From Marinimicrobium locisalis (GTDB lineage: Bacteria; Pseudomonadota; Gammaproteobacteria; Pseudomonadales; Cellvibrionaceae), in contig NZ_JBDLLG010000018.1 in NCBI RefSeq assembly GCF_039822625.1, positions 1-64,000 on the forward strand: a stretch of 64,000 nucleotides of DNA. The letters run 5' to 3'. The stretch's first letter is position 1; every line of letters begins with the position of its first letter. Below, piece after piece: positions 50,118 to 59,712 of this stretch. The position numbers and the translations under genes were made by a program. The notes under the pieces were generated by a model, which did not search any database, had not been told where the DNA came from, and was given only the letters and a program-made list of their open reading frames with translations.

Positions 50118-51058
50118 CTCGCCGAGGGCTCAATTTGCAACGGGCGCCGCTCTTCTATGCCGGGGTCCAAGGTTTTCAACAACCCCGCCAACGCCTGTTC
50201 AGCTCTACGGGGGCCAAAGCTATTCATGTAAGCGAGCCTAGGATGAAACCGCTTTGACATTATCTCTTCCGCACACGGCAACACATCGTGCTCACCCGAG
50301 AAAAAACGCCCGGACATAGCGGTGATGTATTTCCAACCACCGAGGATATTCTCATTCATGAGGATGGGTACATCCAGGCAAAGCGCCTCGGCAATGATTC
50401 TGGGCGAGGCATCGGCAACGTTCGGTACAAACAAGAACCTGCACCTGGACAGCAGCCCCAGAAACCGCTCATAAGGCAGCCAGGACTTTGTTGTCACCCC
50501 TTGAGGCGGCGTCCACCTCTTGGGGGCCCCGCCTACAACGACGCCCCGTAAACCCAGCTGGCGAGTAAAACTTTCGATACAAGCCTTCGCCATCGGCCAG
50601 TTCTTCGCTCTTTGCTTCCAAGGCTCTTGTGCCCCGATGTAAGCAAAATCAAAGACTTCCTCCCCCGGCTCCGCATTGAAGCGAAACGGACTTATCAACG
50701 AAGAGTCCGTAAAGTCCGACAATGACACTAGGGCGTGCGGGACCCCCCTCGGTATATATTGTTCAGGCTGGCGAAAGCAATGTGCCCAGGCCTCGCAGAC
50801 CGCACCATAGTCTACGGCACCATCACAGCAGTTGGCGGGAAAGTCCATAAAACTTGTCATTCCCACAAACCGGCAACCCGCGCGCCGATAACGGCAAAAC
50901 AAGTCAATTCTCTCCTCCGACTGAATCGGCGCGTGTAATATTACCCAAGGCGTCACCTGCTTTGAACGATCATAGATGACTTGAAAGGGCCATTTACCCC
51001 TGGGAATCTCATCCATTTTACCTATTTTACTCCTATCGAGGGCCTTGATGACAATCAC
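50114..51058 (-). CDS. Glycosyltransferase-like protein (GT4-type C-terminal half)
   Basis: A 314-residue protein. The second half has GT-B landmarks: FDFAYIGAQEPWKQRAKNW, GVVVGGAPKRWTPP, WLPYERFLGLLSRCRFLFVPNVADASPRIIAEALCLDVPILMNENILGGW, the donor-binding region of retaining GT4-type enzymes. The N-terminal half is short for a full GT-B fold. Start is GTG 51058 or ATG 51016. It lies 38 bp after the sulfotransferase fusion and converges with the DUF1826-like gene. Substrate unknown. Confidence 0.65.
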   Translation of the reverse strand: MIVIKALDRSKIGKMDEIPRGKWPFQVIYDRSKQVTPWVILHAPIQSEERIDLFCRYRRAGCRFVGMTSFMDFPANCCDGAVDYGAVCEAWAHCFRQPEQYIPRGVPHALVSLSDFTDSSLISPFRFNAEPGEEVFDFAYIGAQEPWKQRAKNWPMAKACIESFTRQLGLRGVVVGGAPKRWTPPQGVTTKSWLPYERFLGLLSRCRFLFVPNVADASPRIIAEALCLDVPILMNENILGGWKYITAMSGRFFSGEHDVLPCAEEIMSKRFHPRLAYMNSFGPRRAEQALAGLLKTLDPGIEERRPLQIEPSAS

Positions 51059-51096
51059 CTAACACTCTCTGCTTCGCCCAGAGCTGGCACTATAAG

Positions 51097-53196
51097 CTAA
51101 TCCCTAACACCCGCCCAATCAGCACGAACAAAATGAAACAACAGATTTAACTGCCGATGTTCAGAGCTGGCGGACTCGCGCCAATGCGGAATCTCGCAGC
51201 CACGAAACAGAACCCCATCACCACAGCCAAACTCGACCGATCGTTTTCCCTGCGGGGTGAGAAACCAAAGCGGCCAGGCCTTGCCATGCTCGGGACGCTG
51301 CTCATCGACCAGCAAGGAGAAGGTATAGTCGCACTGCTCCCGATCAAGGTGAGCATCCAGTTCCGCACTGCCTTCGTAGGCCGAACAGATCGAGTAGGTC
51401 GGTTTCAGCGCAACGCCCGCCACTCTGGAAACGAACTCGGAAAGCTGCTGATGCAGGAACTGTGCGGTACGTTCATTGTGCCAAGCGTATCGCCGCTCGA
51501 CCTGAGCGTCGCCGAGCGGCCAATCGCCCGAGGCTATCATCTTTTTATAGTAGTCAGACAGAGCCTGACGAAGAGGGTCGCGAAGTACATCATTCAACTT
51601 ACAGACACCCGTCCTCTGGAGATCAATGGCGGCTTCATCTGCGAGGCGCTTTCCGTAATGCTCACGCGACCGGTACTCCTGCGCTCGGACCAGCACTGCG
51701 GAACCGCATAGCTTTCTGCGCATGGCGGGGCCCAATGAGGGCTCAGTACCGCCAGGCCTCAGCCTGGTCACGGCAAAGTAGTCCGACCGCTCAAGCCAAA
51801 CCGGGCTCCATACACGGGTGGCGGGGTCTTCAACCCACAGCAGGGGGAAGTCCTGAACGAACCGTTCTCGGTTGCGAACTTTTCTTAATAGCGTCAGAGG
51901 CGGTGAGTTTCCCGGCTGCAACAACAGTGAGGGGTTAACCACCTCGTCCCCTTGGGGCTCTGCCTCTTCAACAGAATCCAAAAAACAGGAGAATCTGACC
52001 TCAGTATGATTTTCCGACCGTTTCATATCCGGCGCCGCCCCCTGGTGAAGGTAACGGATCCGACCCGCCAAAGGCTGCAGCCCCCTAATCAACTTCGGGT
52101 AAAACTGTTCATTCGTCTTCCATTTGAGTGGCGAGGGATAGGAAACAGTCGTATCGGCAAGGGGTAGAGACGCATCGGAAGTAGCTCGCAGGCGGGTACC
52201 CGGGTCTACGTCCATAAACCGGCACAAGCGCGCTACCTGCCCCTGGGGGTCAGCCAACAGGTTTTCATAGGAAATCGACGTCCATCTATCCTTGGGCAGG
52301 GTATCCAAGGCGTCAAGAATCGCCTCGTTCGCGCTACCCCACTGAAAACCTGCGATCTCTGTGAGTGTCCTCCCGTTGTACTTTTCCCAATGTTCGGGTA
52401 AAAGAAAGCTCCAGTCTTTTCTATCCCACCCTGGCAGCCCCGGAAGGGATGTGAAGCCCGGCCGGTTCCAGGCTTCAACAATGGAGGAGATATTGGGCCT
52501 AAGGTCCCTGTGCAGGTAGATAAATAGCGCATCAGGAAACGCCTTCAGAAGAAACGGCACTCGCAAGGCATTCTCAATAGTCTTATCGATATAACGCAAC
52601 CCCGAAGCACGAGGCCTCAGAGACTCCTCGCGCGGGCCCCGACTGGGCGTCGGTTGGCAGTCAAGCCAGATGCCGGCTCGCAGAGCATCAACCGTGTCGG
52701 AATCGGCGTCTTGCGCCTCAAGCACTTGAGACTGAAAGTTTTTGTTCGCCAAATGAAGGGAGCTAAGTCCTTCAAAAATGTACTGCGTTTCACACCCCAG
52801 TGACCATAAGCTGGGGCTTTGCGACAACAGGTCGAAAAGAAGCGTGCTACCCGAACGCGGCGCCGCGAGGATGAAGACTGGCCGATCAAAGGAAACCTCT
52901 TCAATCGGCAGGCTTCCGGCTTCATACGCCACAGCCGCCGAGCCTTCCGAGAACATCAGGCTCTCCGCCGCGGGATCCAGCGACAGCGCCCCGCCACGAA
53001 ACTCATCCCGCCCTTCTTCCGAGTCAAACAGGTACCGAGCCCTGACTGAGTTCCGGGAGGCGCGAAAATAACGTGCCTGCAAGCCCGTAATGGATGGCGG
53101 CGGCTGCATGGCGCAGCGCTTTATCGGCAGCCACGCCGAGTAACCCGCACGCGTTTTTTTGAATGCATCAAGGTAAAAGAGCTTACGATTTCTCAT
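51097..53196 (-). CDS. Sulfotransferase fused to a 2-oxoglutarate/Fe(II) oxygenase
   Basis: A 699-residue two-domain protein. Residues 100-350 resemble PAPS sulfotransferases: P-loop FILAAPRSGSTLLFDLL (about 108-124), then ALFIYLHRDLRPNISSIVEAW and the DRWTSISYENLLADPQGQVARLCRFM end motif. Residues 520-699 resemble a 2OG/Fe(II) oxygenase: VCKLNDVLRDPLRQALSDYY, the HxD pair His616/Asp618 in DAHLDREQCDYTFSLLVD, and distal His671 in GCEIPHWRE. Each domain is a known type, but this pairing is uncommon, suggesting that one substrate is both sulfated and hydroxylated. Four bases separate it from the upstream GNAT-oxygenase gene. Confidence 0.75.
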   Translation of the reverse strand: MRNRKLFYLDAFKKTRAGYSAWLPIKRCAMQPPPSITGLQARYFRASRNSVRARYLFDSEEGRDEFRGGALSLDPAAESLMFSEGSAAVAYEAGSLPIEEVSFDRPVFILAAPRSGSTLLFDLLSQSPSLWSLGCETQYIFEGLSSLHLANKNFQSQVLEAQDADSDTVDALRAGIWLDCQPTPSRGPREESLRPRASGLRYIDKTIENALRVPFLLKAFPDALFIYLHRDLRPNISSIVEAWNRPGFTSLPGLPGWDRKDWSFLLPEHWEKYNGRTLTEIAGFQWGSANEAILDALDTLPKDRWTSISYENLLADPQGQVARLCRFMDVDPGTRLRATSDASLPLADTTVSYPSPLKWKTNEQFYPKLIRGLQPLAGRIRYLHQGAAPDMKRSENHTEVRFSCFLDSVEEAEPQGDEVVNPSLLLQPGNSPPLTLLRKVRNRERFVQDFPLLWVEDPATRVWSPVWLERSDYFAVTRLRPGGTEPSLGPAMRRKLCGSAVLVRAQEYRSREHYGKRLADEAAIDLQRTGVCKLNDVLRDPLRQALSDYYKKMIASGDWPLGDAQVERRYAWHNERTAQFLHQQLSEFVSRVAGVALKPTYSICSAYEGSAELDAHLDREQCDYTFSLLVDEQRPEHGKAWPLWFLTPQGKRSVEFGCGDGVLFRGCEIPHWRESASSEHRQLNLLFHFVRADWAGVRD

Positions 53197-53200
53197 TACG

Positions 53201-54637
53201 TTATCGGGCTTCGTGGACCCATCCGTTCAACGTAAATCGGCTGTCGGCAAACTCTTTTGACGGAACACGTACCGGCAACAGTTCATGGGGCATATCACTG
53301 GGGAATATGACCAAAGTGTTCTGCCTTGGTGTTACCAGTTGCGAACACTCCGCATGGGCTTTTCCTTCAACGTTTCGGTTGTCAAAAAGACGCAATTCTC
53401 CCCCATAAAACCGTTTTGGTTCAGAATGGAAGAAATATACAAAGGATAACTTCCGCGTGGAGTGCTCATCCGTATCAGTGTGCATGCGATAATAGTCCCC
53501 ATCACCCGAGGCAGATAACTGAAGCTCGATATCTCCTATGGGAAAGCCTTCCAGTTCCATCTTTTTTAGTGCACCAGGTAGAGCACCTTTCAACTGTTCC
53601 ACAAACGGCTTCTCAAGTTCGCCCAGTTCGTTCAGGGTCATTGCGCGGCGCATGTCCTGATTCACCACAGGCCTGTTGGTCTCCGGGTCCACGACGGTCG
53701 CTGTCCGGAACTTCTCCCGCTGTGACTGTACAAAATCAAGCATCTTATCAAGCTCAAAATCGAGGAAGTTGCCCAAGGAGACATAAGCGAAGCGCCGCCC
53801 GGATTCTGGAAAGGCCACAGCCCCGGTTCCCGTACCGCCGGGATGCCCCGCGGGCTTAGCGGCATGCCCCCCTCTCGCCAAGCCGATAATCTCAGGAATA
53901 ACGTGGGGCGAACGCAACTCCGGTATCGCCGCCTGGTAAACGCTTTGATGATAGAGCGCATTGGCATACAGCGCTTCTTTTGAAAATTTTCCGGACAACA
54001 ACTCGGGAAGAGACCGTTCCGAAAGCCTTAGAGACTCGAGCAGCTTTTTCGGGTTGGCTCGATAAGTAAAGTAGCGCTTCTTCTCCGTCAGAAACACATC
54101 ATCCTCGCGCTCAAAGCCATACGATTGAAAAATATGATCAATGAGCAACGAGTCCTCTGCGGCCAAATAGCAGACCTCCGCCGTTTCACTGACGGCGATC
54201 GCCTCAAGGATCTCCTTGAACAGCGCCGCCATTAGCCCAACGTTGGTATTATCTTCATCATTGACGAACACCGGGCTGAGCGTCCAGGAGTCCGGCTCGA
54301 CCGTATGTATCAGGCACACGGCACTGAATTGGCGTGCGCCTAGGCCCCATGGTGGCCAAGGTCGGTCTCGAACCGCCACGTAGACTTGGGCGTCACCCAT
54401 GCTCAGAGTGGGTTTGAGCACTTCATCCACGTACCCCGGTAACCCCAACTCTCGGAAAAAGCTTCGAAGAGCGGCTTCGTTGACCGGGTTCAACTCCTCG
54501 AAAGCGTCAATGCGTGTTGAAAGGTTATTCTTTTCGTGAAAGCCAGAGTCACTAGGCTCAACATTTTCGCACAAATCATTATTCACGTGACTTCCCTCCA
54601 CTTTTTGGTGATGAAAAAAATATCGATTGATTGTCAA
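53201..54637 (-). CDS. GNAT-like domain fused to a prolyl-4-hydroxylase-type 2OG/Fe(II) oxygenase
   Basis: A 478-residue protein. Residues 75-200 resemble a GNAT acyltransferase (MAALFKEILEAIAVSETAEVCYL, then LLIDHIFQSYGFEREDDVFLTEKKRYFTY). A Gly-rich linker (GLARGGHAAKPAGHPGGTGTG) follows at about residue 255. Residues 275-478 form a P4H-type oxygenase: YYRMHTDTDEH with His386 and Asp388, RFYGGELRLFD, VIFPSDMPHELLPV with His451, and the 2OG arginine Arg467 in DSRFTLNGWVH. All catalytic residues are present. It is the first gene of the minus-strand cluster, divergent from the M6-like peptidase gene across 266 bp. Confidence 0.75.
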   Translation of the reverse strand: MTINRYFFHHQKVEGSHVNNDLCENVEPSDSGFHEKNNLSTRIDAFEELNPVNEAALRSFFRELGLPGYVDEVLKPTLSMGDAQVYVAVRDRPWPPWGLGARQFSAVCLIHTVEPDSWTLSPVFVNDEDNTNVGLMAALFKEILEAIAVSETAEVCYLAAEDSLLIDHIFQSYGFEREDDVFLTEKKRYFTYRANPKKLLESLRLSERSLPELLSGKFSKEALYANALYHQSVYQAAIPELRSPHVIPEIIGLARGGHAAKPAGHPGGTGTGAVAFPESGRRFAYVSLGNFLDFELDKMLDFVQSQREKFRTATVVDPETNRPVVNQDMRRAMTLNELGELEKPFVEQLKGALPGALKKMELEGFPIGDIELQLSASGDGDYYRMHTDTDEHSTRKLSFVYFFHSEPKRFYGGELRLFDNRNVEGKAHAECSQLVTPRQNTLVIFPSDMPHELLPVRVPSKEFADSRFTLNGWVHEAR

Positions 54638-54903
54638 TTCACTTACATCGTAGCCGTAGAATACACCCTGTCAACTGGAGAAAATCGTAAAGTGGTTTAC
54701 AGTTAACAGTATCCGTGAACGCTACCTCCGAATTCTTTTATCTGGCAATTAAAGTCGTGGACAAAGGCAACTTTTGACGTACGACTCCCGTTACTTTTTA
54801 GTTAGCGTGACAACGTGTTCCCCACTGAGTTTTGCTTATCGTGCCAGTTGGCACTCAGGTGCCTTCCATACGGTTCCCAATCCAGACCTCAAGGAGGCTT
54901 AAG
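54638..54903. other. Divergent control region between the oxygenase cluster and the M6-like gene
   Basis: 266 bp without a gene. It includes the palindrome GTGCCAGTTGGCAC at 54841-54854, 49 bp ahead of the metallopeptidase start, which may be an operator or leader hairpin. No Zur-type box is present. Confidence 0.35.
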
Positions 54904-57900
54904 ATGACAACACATAAAACATCACGCCAACCATCCATTCAAGCAGGATACCAATCGTTTCTCACAGATCGCGACGCTCAGGGTGCAGGGCTGTGTTCGA
55001 CGACTCCTTCAAAAGAAGACTCAGACGACAATTCTAAAGAAAAATCCCACGAAGCCTTCGCGTTGTTTGGATTGGACGACGAACTAGTGGCGCATGTTAC
55101 GGGGCGAGCGGTGGTTGTCTCTGAATTTCACGCTCTGGACAGCAAATACCCTTCCATTCTGAAAGCCACGTTGGACACCGAAATCACCAAACTCTGGCCG
55201 AGTGACTCGCGCCTGCCCTACACGCTCTACGGCGTGGACACCACCGGCAAAGTCTGGGCGATTGAATTTGGCGCCAGAAATGACGACACCCCACACTCAA
55301 ACAATCTATTCCCACAACCTCGCCTGACGCCCATCGGACACACGATAAAGGCACCCATTCGCCATGTTGTCGTACTTCGCCGGCAATTGATCCTGCAAAC
55401 ACAAAAGAGGCGAGGCGATTACGAGCTGTGGTCAGTCGAGCGTCGATCAGGGCAGCCCCAGTACCTTGGGGCATGGAATCTGGATTCTGACATTACGGCG
55501 CTTGACCCGACTGAGCATGACATTCTTCTGGGCCGCCAAAAGGGCGAGCAGGTCGTATTACTGCTTGAGCCCGACAGCGCCCGCGGAGAAGCGGCGTTGC
55601 AACGGTTCGACATGGGTCGGGTGAGCGCTACCACGGTACTGGATGGCTCCCGTGTGCTGCTCGCCCAAAAAGGGGGCCGACTTGAAAAGGCCGACTTGCG
55701 TATGGCCCTGCCGACCATCACCGACAAGCACGCCAGCCCGGTTGAAGGAGACTGCCATGTGCTTCGGGCGGTGCTTGAACGCTGTGGCTGCGACTGTTGC
55801 GGCGTGAACGATAAAGACGAGGGAGACCGGTCCGAAGATGAGCCACCGGACGATTGCGAAACACGCCATTCCGCGCAACTGGGTTTCACCCCGCACCGAC
55901 TCTATCGCAACGGTTCACATTTACTCGCTGTCAGCAAAGGCGGCACGCGCATGGCGGTTCTTGACCGAAACTTAAACATCCACTTCGAACGCCGTATCAG
56001 TCGCGCGGGGGCGGAAGTTCAAGCCGGTCAGAGCCATACCCAAAACATTCTGGTACATCTGGCGGAAAAACATCAGGTCGAGACTTGGCGCCTCGACGAC
56101 TACGTGTTCGAGCACAACCGTCAGCGACCCGACATTTGGAAGGAGGCACTGCGCCCCGCTCTACCGAGCGTCACCTATTGGGGAAAACGAAACCCACGTG
56201 CGGCGGTTAATCCGACACTGAAAATCGGCCTTTTTCCCGTGATTGATTCGGGGCAGACGTACGGCGACGACGATATGACCGAACTGATCGATCAAGTTTC
56301 CGCCAAAATTTTTTCGACGGTCGACAGTTACTACGACGAGTGCAGTTACGGCGAGCTATCCATCGACTTCGTCGTTTTCGGTCACCACATTGGGGGACGC
56401 CGAAAGCCGCTGGTACTTCCCCGACCCCAGGCCGATTACTGGTACGACAACTTTCGCCCGGGTGGCCTTGAGGCTGTCATGCCGGCACAGTGGACCGACC
56501 CCGTGTTATTTGACGGTACTGAAACGCTGCAGATCCAGGCCAATCCAAGGGCCGGGGCAGTCAATACCTACGACCTCCCCTTCGCCGCCCTGTGGACCTC
56601 ATCGACTCTGGGAAACTTTCCGGTAACCCTCTCCTTTACCGGCAGCGAAACACTCGAACTGTCAGTAGAAACGCAAACCGGGGATTCACACCGGCTCAAC
56701 CTGTCCTTTCCCGCCACGACGCTGACCGTCAACCAGGGAGGTGACATCGGCGACTTCCTTGACGAGCTCGCTACGCTCGTTACTGATGCTATTCGCGATG
56801 CCGAGAGCGCATTGCCAGACAGCCCTACCCTGATCCAGGACGTATCTTTCCGGCGAATCCGAACGTCCTCCAACGATTCTGTTTTTGGTCGACTACAAGG
56901 TCAGCTCCGCATTGCGCCCTCCTCATCGGCGGCCACACAGAAAGGCCGTATCGAGGTGTCGGGCCCAAGCATGCCGGCCGCACCTCTGGCGGCCATCGGC
57001 CTCTCTGCCGCAAGCATTCCCGGCGTGATGGATTCTCTGTCGAGCGTAAGCGATTACCATCGCGAATGCCTGCGCGCCGCCCAGGCGGACGCAGGAGAGG
57101 GCCCGGCCGGTGACACGGAATACTTTTATACGCAGGTCTCCACCGATTACGACAGTAGTGCGCAGACCGTGACCATTGGAATCAATCTGACAGCGGACAC
57201 CGGGGGCAAGAGAGCCGACATGGAAGTCGTATCGAGCAGTGCACTGACCGGTACCGGCTGGGATACCGCCTCGCCCAACCCCGGCAGCCAAAGCGGGCCC
57301 AATAACAGGAACACGCTGCGTGACTCCATTGAGCTGGCCGACGATACGTTCACCGCCGCACTGGATCATCTTCGGGCAACCGGCAGTTGGAGCCGAACAG
57401 CTGCGGAAAGTATGTTTGAGAACTTTGATGTCATGATGATCGCCCACGTTGGCGCCCCACACCCCGGCATACCTGCCGCGGACCGCTGGGACTGCGACGC
57501 CCCAGCCGGGTTTAACCGAAAGCGCATGTACGCACGACGCCATTATGCCACCGACCAGAACGCGCCCTCGGGGGAAGAGCCGGTTCAGATGAATACCTCA
57601 GTGATTATTGGCCAAGAATTTAACGACTTCCGAAGCCCCGCAATGACCCATCATGCTGGCGTTATGGCCCATGAGATTGGTCATGCCATCGACCTTCCGG
57701 ACCTCTATGAAGAGAACGGCTTTCGCGACGACGTCGCTTATGTGGACCCTTGGGCAATGATGGGCGGGGGAAACCATTACTTCCACCACTTTTGTGGTTG
57801 GTCCAAATGGAGCCTCGGCTGGATCCCGGACGAGCCGGACCCCGAGGTCAACCGGACGATATTCGTTGATCTACCCTCCCCTTCGGAAACCTCGGTGACA

Positions 57901-59475
57901 GAAGCCTGGTTGGTCCCCATCGAATACTGGGACGATGCCCTGGGTGATGATGTGCGCGGCGAAGTTGGCGACTCCGTTCCCATCGGTCAATTGATGAAGC
58001 TGAATCTCGGCAGTGACGGTGGCGTCACCGCATTTCTGGAGTTGCGTGCGGAAGGCTCCAGCTTTTCGAAAAACCTGACCCACGAACCGACCGTCATCGC
58101 CACCAACGGTCTCGACCCCGCCTCTGATCGGCACTGGGCGGTAAACGGGCTTTACCGTCGCAAAGTTCACTTGTTGAACAGCGGAACGGAGTTGCGCAAT
58201 GTGAACGACAAATGGAGCTTTGCCTCAGCGCCAGAATTCCCCGTGAAAGGATGCACTGCGGAGGTAGCGGAAATCCGCTCGGTCCGTGGCAACATACCGA
58301 TATACCGTTTGCGGGTTGAGCGCGAACAAGCCGAATACATCGATTTGCACTTCCAGGACCACGTCCCCAGCTGGAAAAGCCCCGATATCTGGGTAGATTG
58401 GCCCGGCGATAATCCCGACCCCAATGTTCCGCGCGAATACCCCGTAGGCACACCGATAGATCAAGGGGAGCCCGTGCGTTTTCCCGCCAGTGGTTCCGAG
58501 CGGCACTTTATGGTGGCTCGTGTTCACAACGCCGGTAACGTCAGTGCGGAGGACGTCAAAGTTCGATGGTTCGTCTGCGACCCTCCCGGCACCGGTGACG
58601 ATGGACGGTGGGCGGAGCGCGACACTCAGACCATCGCTGAAATTGCTCCCGGCGACAACAACATCGCCACGTTCGATTGGCCGGTGGACAGCAGTACCAA
58701 TGCTCACCAGTGCATGCGCATGGAAATCATAGACTGGAGCATTCCCACCCAAGTGGACCCGGCCACAGGCGATACCGTCGCGCTGGCCTCGGATGACGTG
58801 AAACTGCAGAACAACAACGCCCAACAGAATGTCTTTAACTTCGAGGCGCTAAGCGGCTCGCCCTACGCCCCCATCTCTTTTGCGATGCAGGTCCACAGCG
58901 ACAGGCGTGAGCCCGAAGTCGCCTCGCTGGTGCCGGACCACCTCCCCCATGGGGCAAAGCTCACGATCAGCCCCCGGGAGCAGACCATTCCACCGGGCCA
59001 AGCGCGGGTGTTCAACTGCACTCTCACTCTGGATGAGGACATTATTCGACCAGGCTGCGACAACGACAGCGGCTTTCTTCTGAGCACATGGCGAAGAGGC
59101 GCGGAAGCCGACGAAATTTGGGGAAGCTGCTTCTACCACATTCGTCCGCGCCATCGGACCGCCATTGAAATCACACGAACGTCCTGGTTTAACTCGCAGG
59201 TTCAACTCTATGGCCGCTTTTCCATAAAGACCGATGCCTATATTGACTTGGCCGATTCCATGCCATTGACGGCCCGCATTCGGCTACTGCCGGATGCACC
59301 CGAATTGGAGCCCATTTGGCGTACGGCCGTCATTCAGCCAGACGGGAGTTTCACCCTTCAGGATGTGGTGGAGGTGTCCAAAAATATGACCGCTCAGGCC
59401 TGGTTCGACCGGACCGACCGCCTGGGCTCGGCGGTATCCAAGGTCGTTCATATCAAACAGGCGCTTTTGGAATAA
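54904..59475 (+). CDS. Large M6-like zinc metallopeptidase without a signal peptide
   Basis: A 1523-residue protein from ATG 54904 (AAGGAGG upstream; the frame opens at 54832). Residues 40-400 look like repeated beta strands, perhaps a propeller, with a cysteine cluster CGCDCC at 294-299 ahead of an acidic patch. The peptidase core follows: SYYDECSYGELSIDFVVFG, MAHEIGHAIDLPDLYEENG with HEIGH at 923-927, and WAMMGGGNHYFHHF, close to the immune inhibitor A (M6) family. The last 400 residues are Ig- or jelly-roll-like. M6 enzymes are secreted, yet this one begins MTTHKTSRQPSIQ with no signal, so export would need another route or it acts inside. Its divergent partner cluster encodes modifying enzymes. 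Confidence 0.75.
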   Translation: MTTHKTSRQPSIQAGYQSFLTDRDAQGAGLCSTTPSKEDSDDNSKEKSHEAFALFGLDDELVAHVTGRAVVVSEFHALDSKYPSILKATLDTEITKLWPSDSRLPYTLYGVDTTGKVWAIEFGARNDDTPHSNNLFPQPRLTPIGHTIKAPIRHVVVLRRQLILQTQKRRGDYELWSVERRSGQPQYLGAWNLDSDITALDPTEHDILLGRQKGEQVVLLLEPDSARGEAALQRFDMGRVSATTVLDGSRVLLAQKGGRLEKADLRMALPTITDKHASPVEGDCHVLRAVLERCGCDCCGVNDKDEGDRSEDEPPDDCETRHSAQLGFTPHRLYRNGSHLLAVSKGGTRMAVLDRNLNIHFERRISRAGAEVQAGQSHTQNILVHLAEKHQVETWRLDDYVFEHNRQRPDIWKEALRPALPSVTYWGKRNPRAAVNPTLKIGLFPVIDSGQTYGDDDMTELIDQVSAKIFSTVDSYYDECSYGELSIDFVVFGHHIGGRRKPLVLPRPQADYWYDNFRPGGLEAVMPAQWTDPVLFDGTETLQIQANPRAGAVNTYDLPFAALWTSSTLGNFPVTLSFTGSETLELSVETQTGDSHRLNLSFPATTLTVNQGGDIGDFLDELATLVTDAIRDAESALPDSPTLIQDVSFRRIRTSSNDSVFGRLQGQLRIAPSSSAATQKGRIEVSGPSMPAAPLAAIGLSAASIPGVMDSLSSVSDYHRECLRAAQADAGEGPAGDTEYFYTQVSTDYDSSAQTVTIGINLTADTGGKRADMEVVSSSALTGTGWDTASPNPGSQSGPNNRNTLRDSIELADDTFTAALDHLRATGSWSRTAAESMFENFDVMMIAHVGAPHPGIPAADRWDCDAPAGFNRKRMYARRHYATDQNAPSGEEPVQMNTSVIIGQEFNDFRSPAMTHHAGVMAHEIGHAIDLPDLYEENGFRDDVAYVDPWAMMGGGNHYFHHFCGWSKWSLGWIPDEPDPEVNRTIFVDLPSPSETSVTEAWLVPIEYWDDALGDDVRGEVGDSVPIGQLMKLNLGSDGGVTAFLELRAEGSSFSKNLTHEPTVIATNGLDPASDRHWAVNGLYRRKVHLLNSGTELRNVNDKWSFASAPEFPVKGCTAEVAEIRSVRGNIPIYRLRVEREQAEYIDLHFQDHVPSWKSPDIWVDWPGDNPDPNVPREYPVGTPIDQGEPVRFPASGSERHFMVARVHNAGNVSAEDVKVRWFVCDPPGTGDDGRWAERDTQTIAEIAPGDNNIATFDWPVDSSTNAHQCMRMEIIDWSIPTQVDPATGDTVALASDDVKLQNNNAQQNVFNFEALSGSPYAPISFAMQVHSDRREPEVASLVPDHLPHGAKLTISPREQTIPPGQARVFNCTLTLDEDIIRPGCDNDSGFLLSTWRRGAEADEIWGSCFYHIRPRHRTAIEITRTSWFNSQVQLYGRFSIKTDAYIDLADSMPLTARIRLLPDAPELEPIWRTAVIQPDGSFTLQDVVEVSKNMTAQAWFDRTDRLGSAVSKVVHIKQALLE

Positions 59476-59712
59476 CCGCAGAGATTGAAGGGCAAGGAGG
59501 CGCGATCACCTAATCGTCTTTAGAGACGATGCCGTCGACGGTTTGATGGAGTTCTCTTTCAGAAGTAGATTTTGCGCCAAAATCGACAACTTCGAACTTA
59601 ATTATTGGCCCAGCTTCAATAAACGTTCATTTTGCGATTTCTGGAATAAGAGTGATAGCATTGGAAACAAGGTTTTCATCGCACAGAACAGTGACACACC
59701 CGAGGATATGCC

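Noticed and set aside
46865..54637. Conventional exopolysaccharide locus
   Set aside because: No initiating transferase, flippase, polymerase or outer-membrane export gene is present among the glycan-modifying genes.
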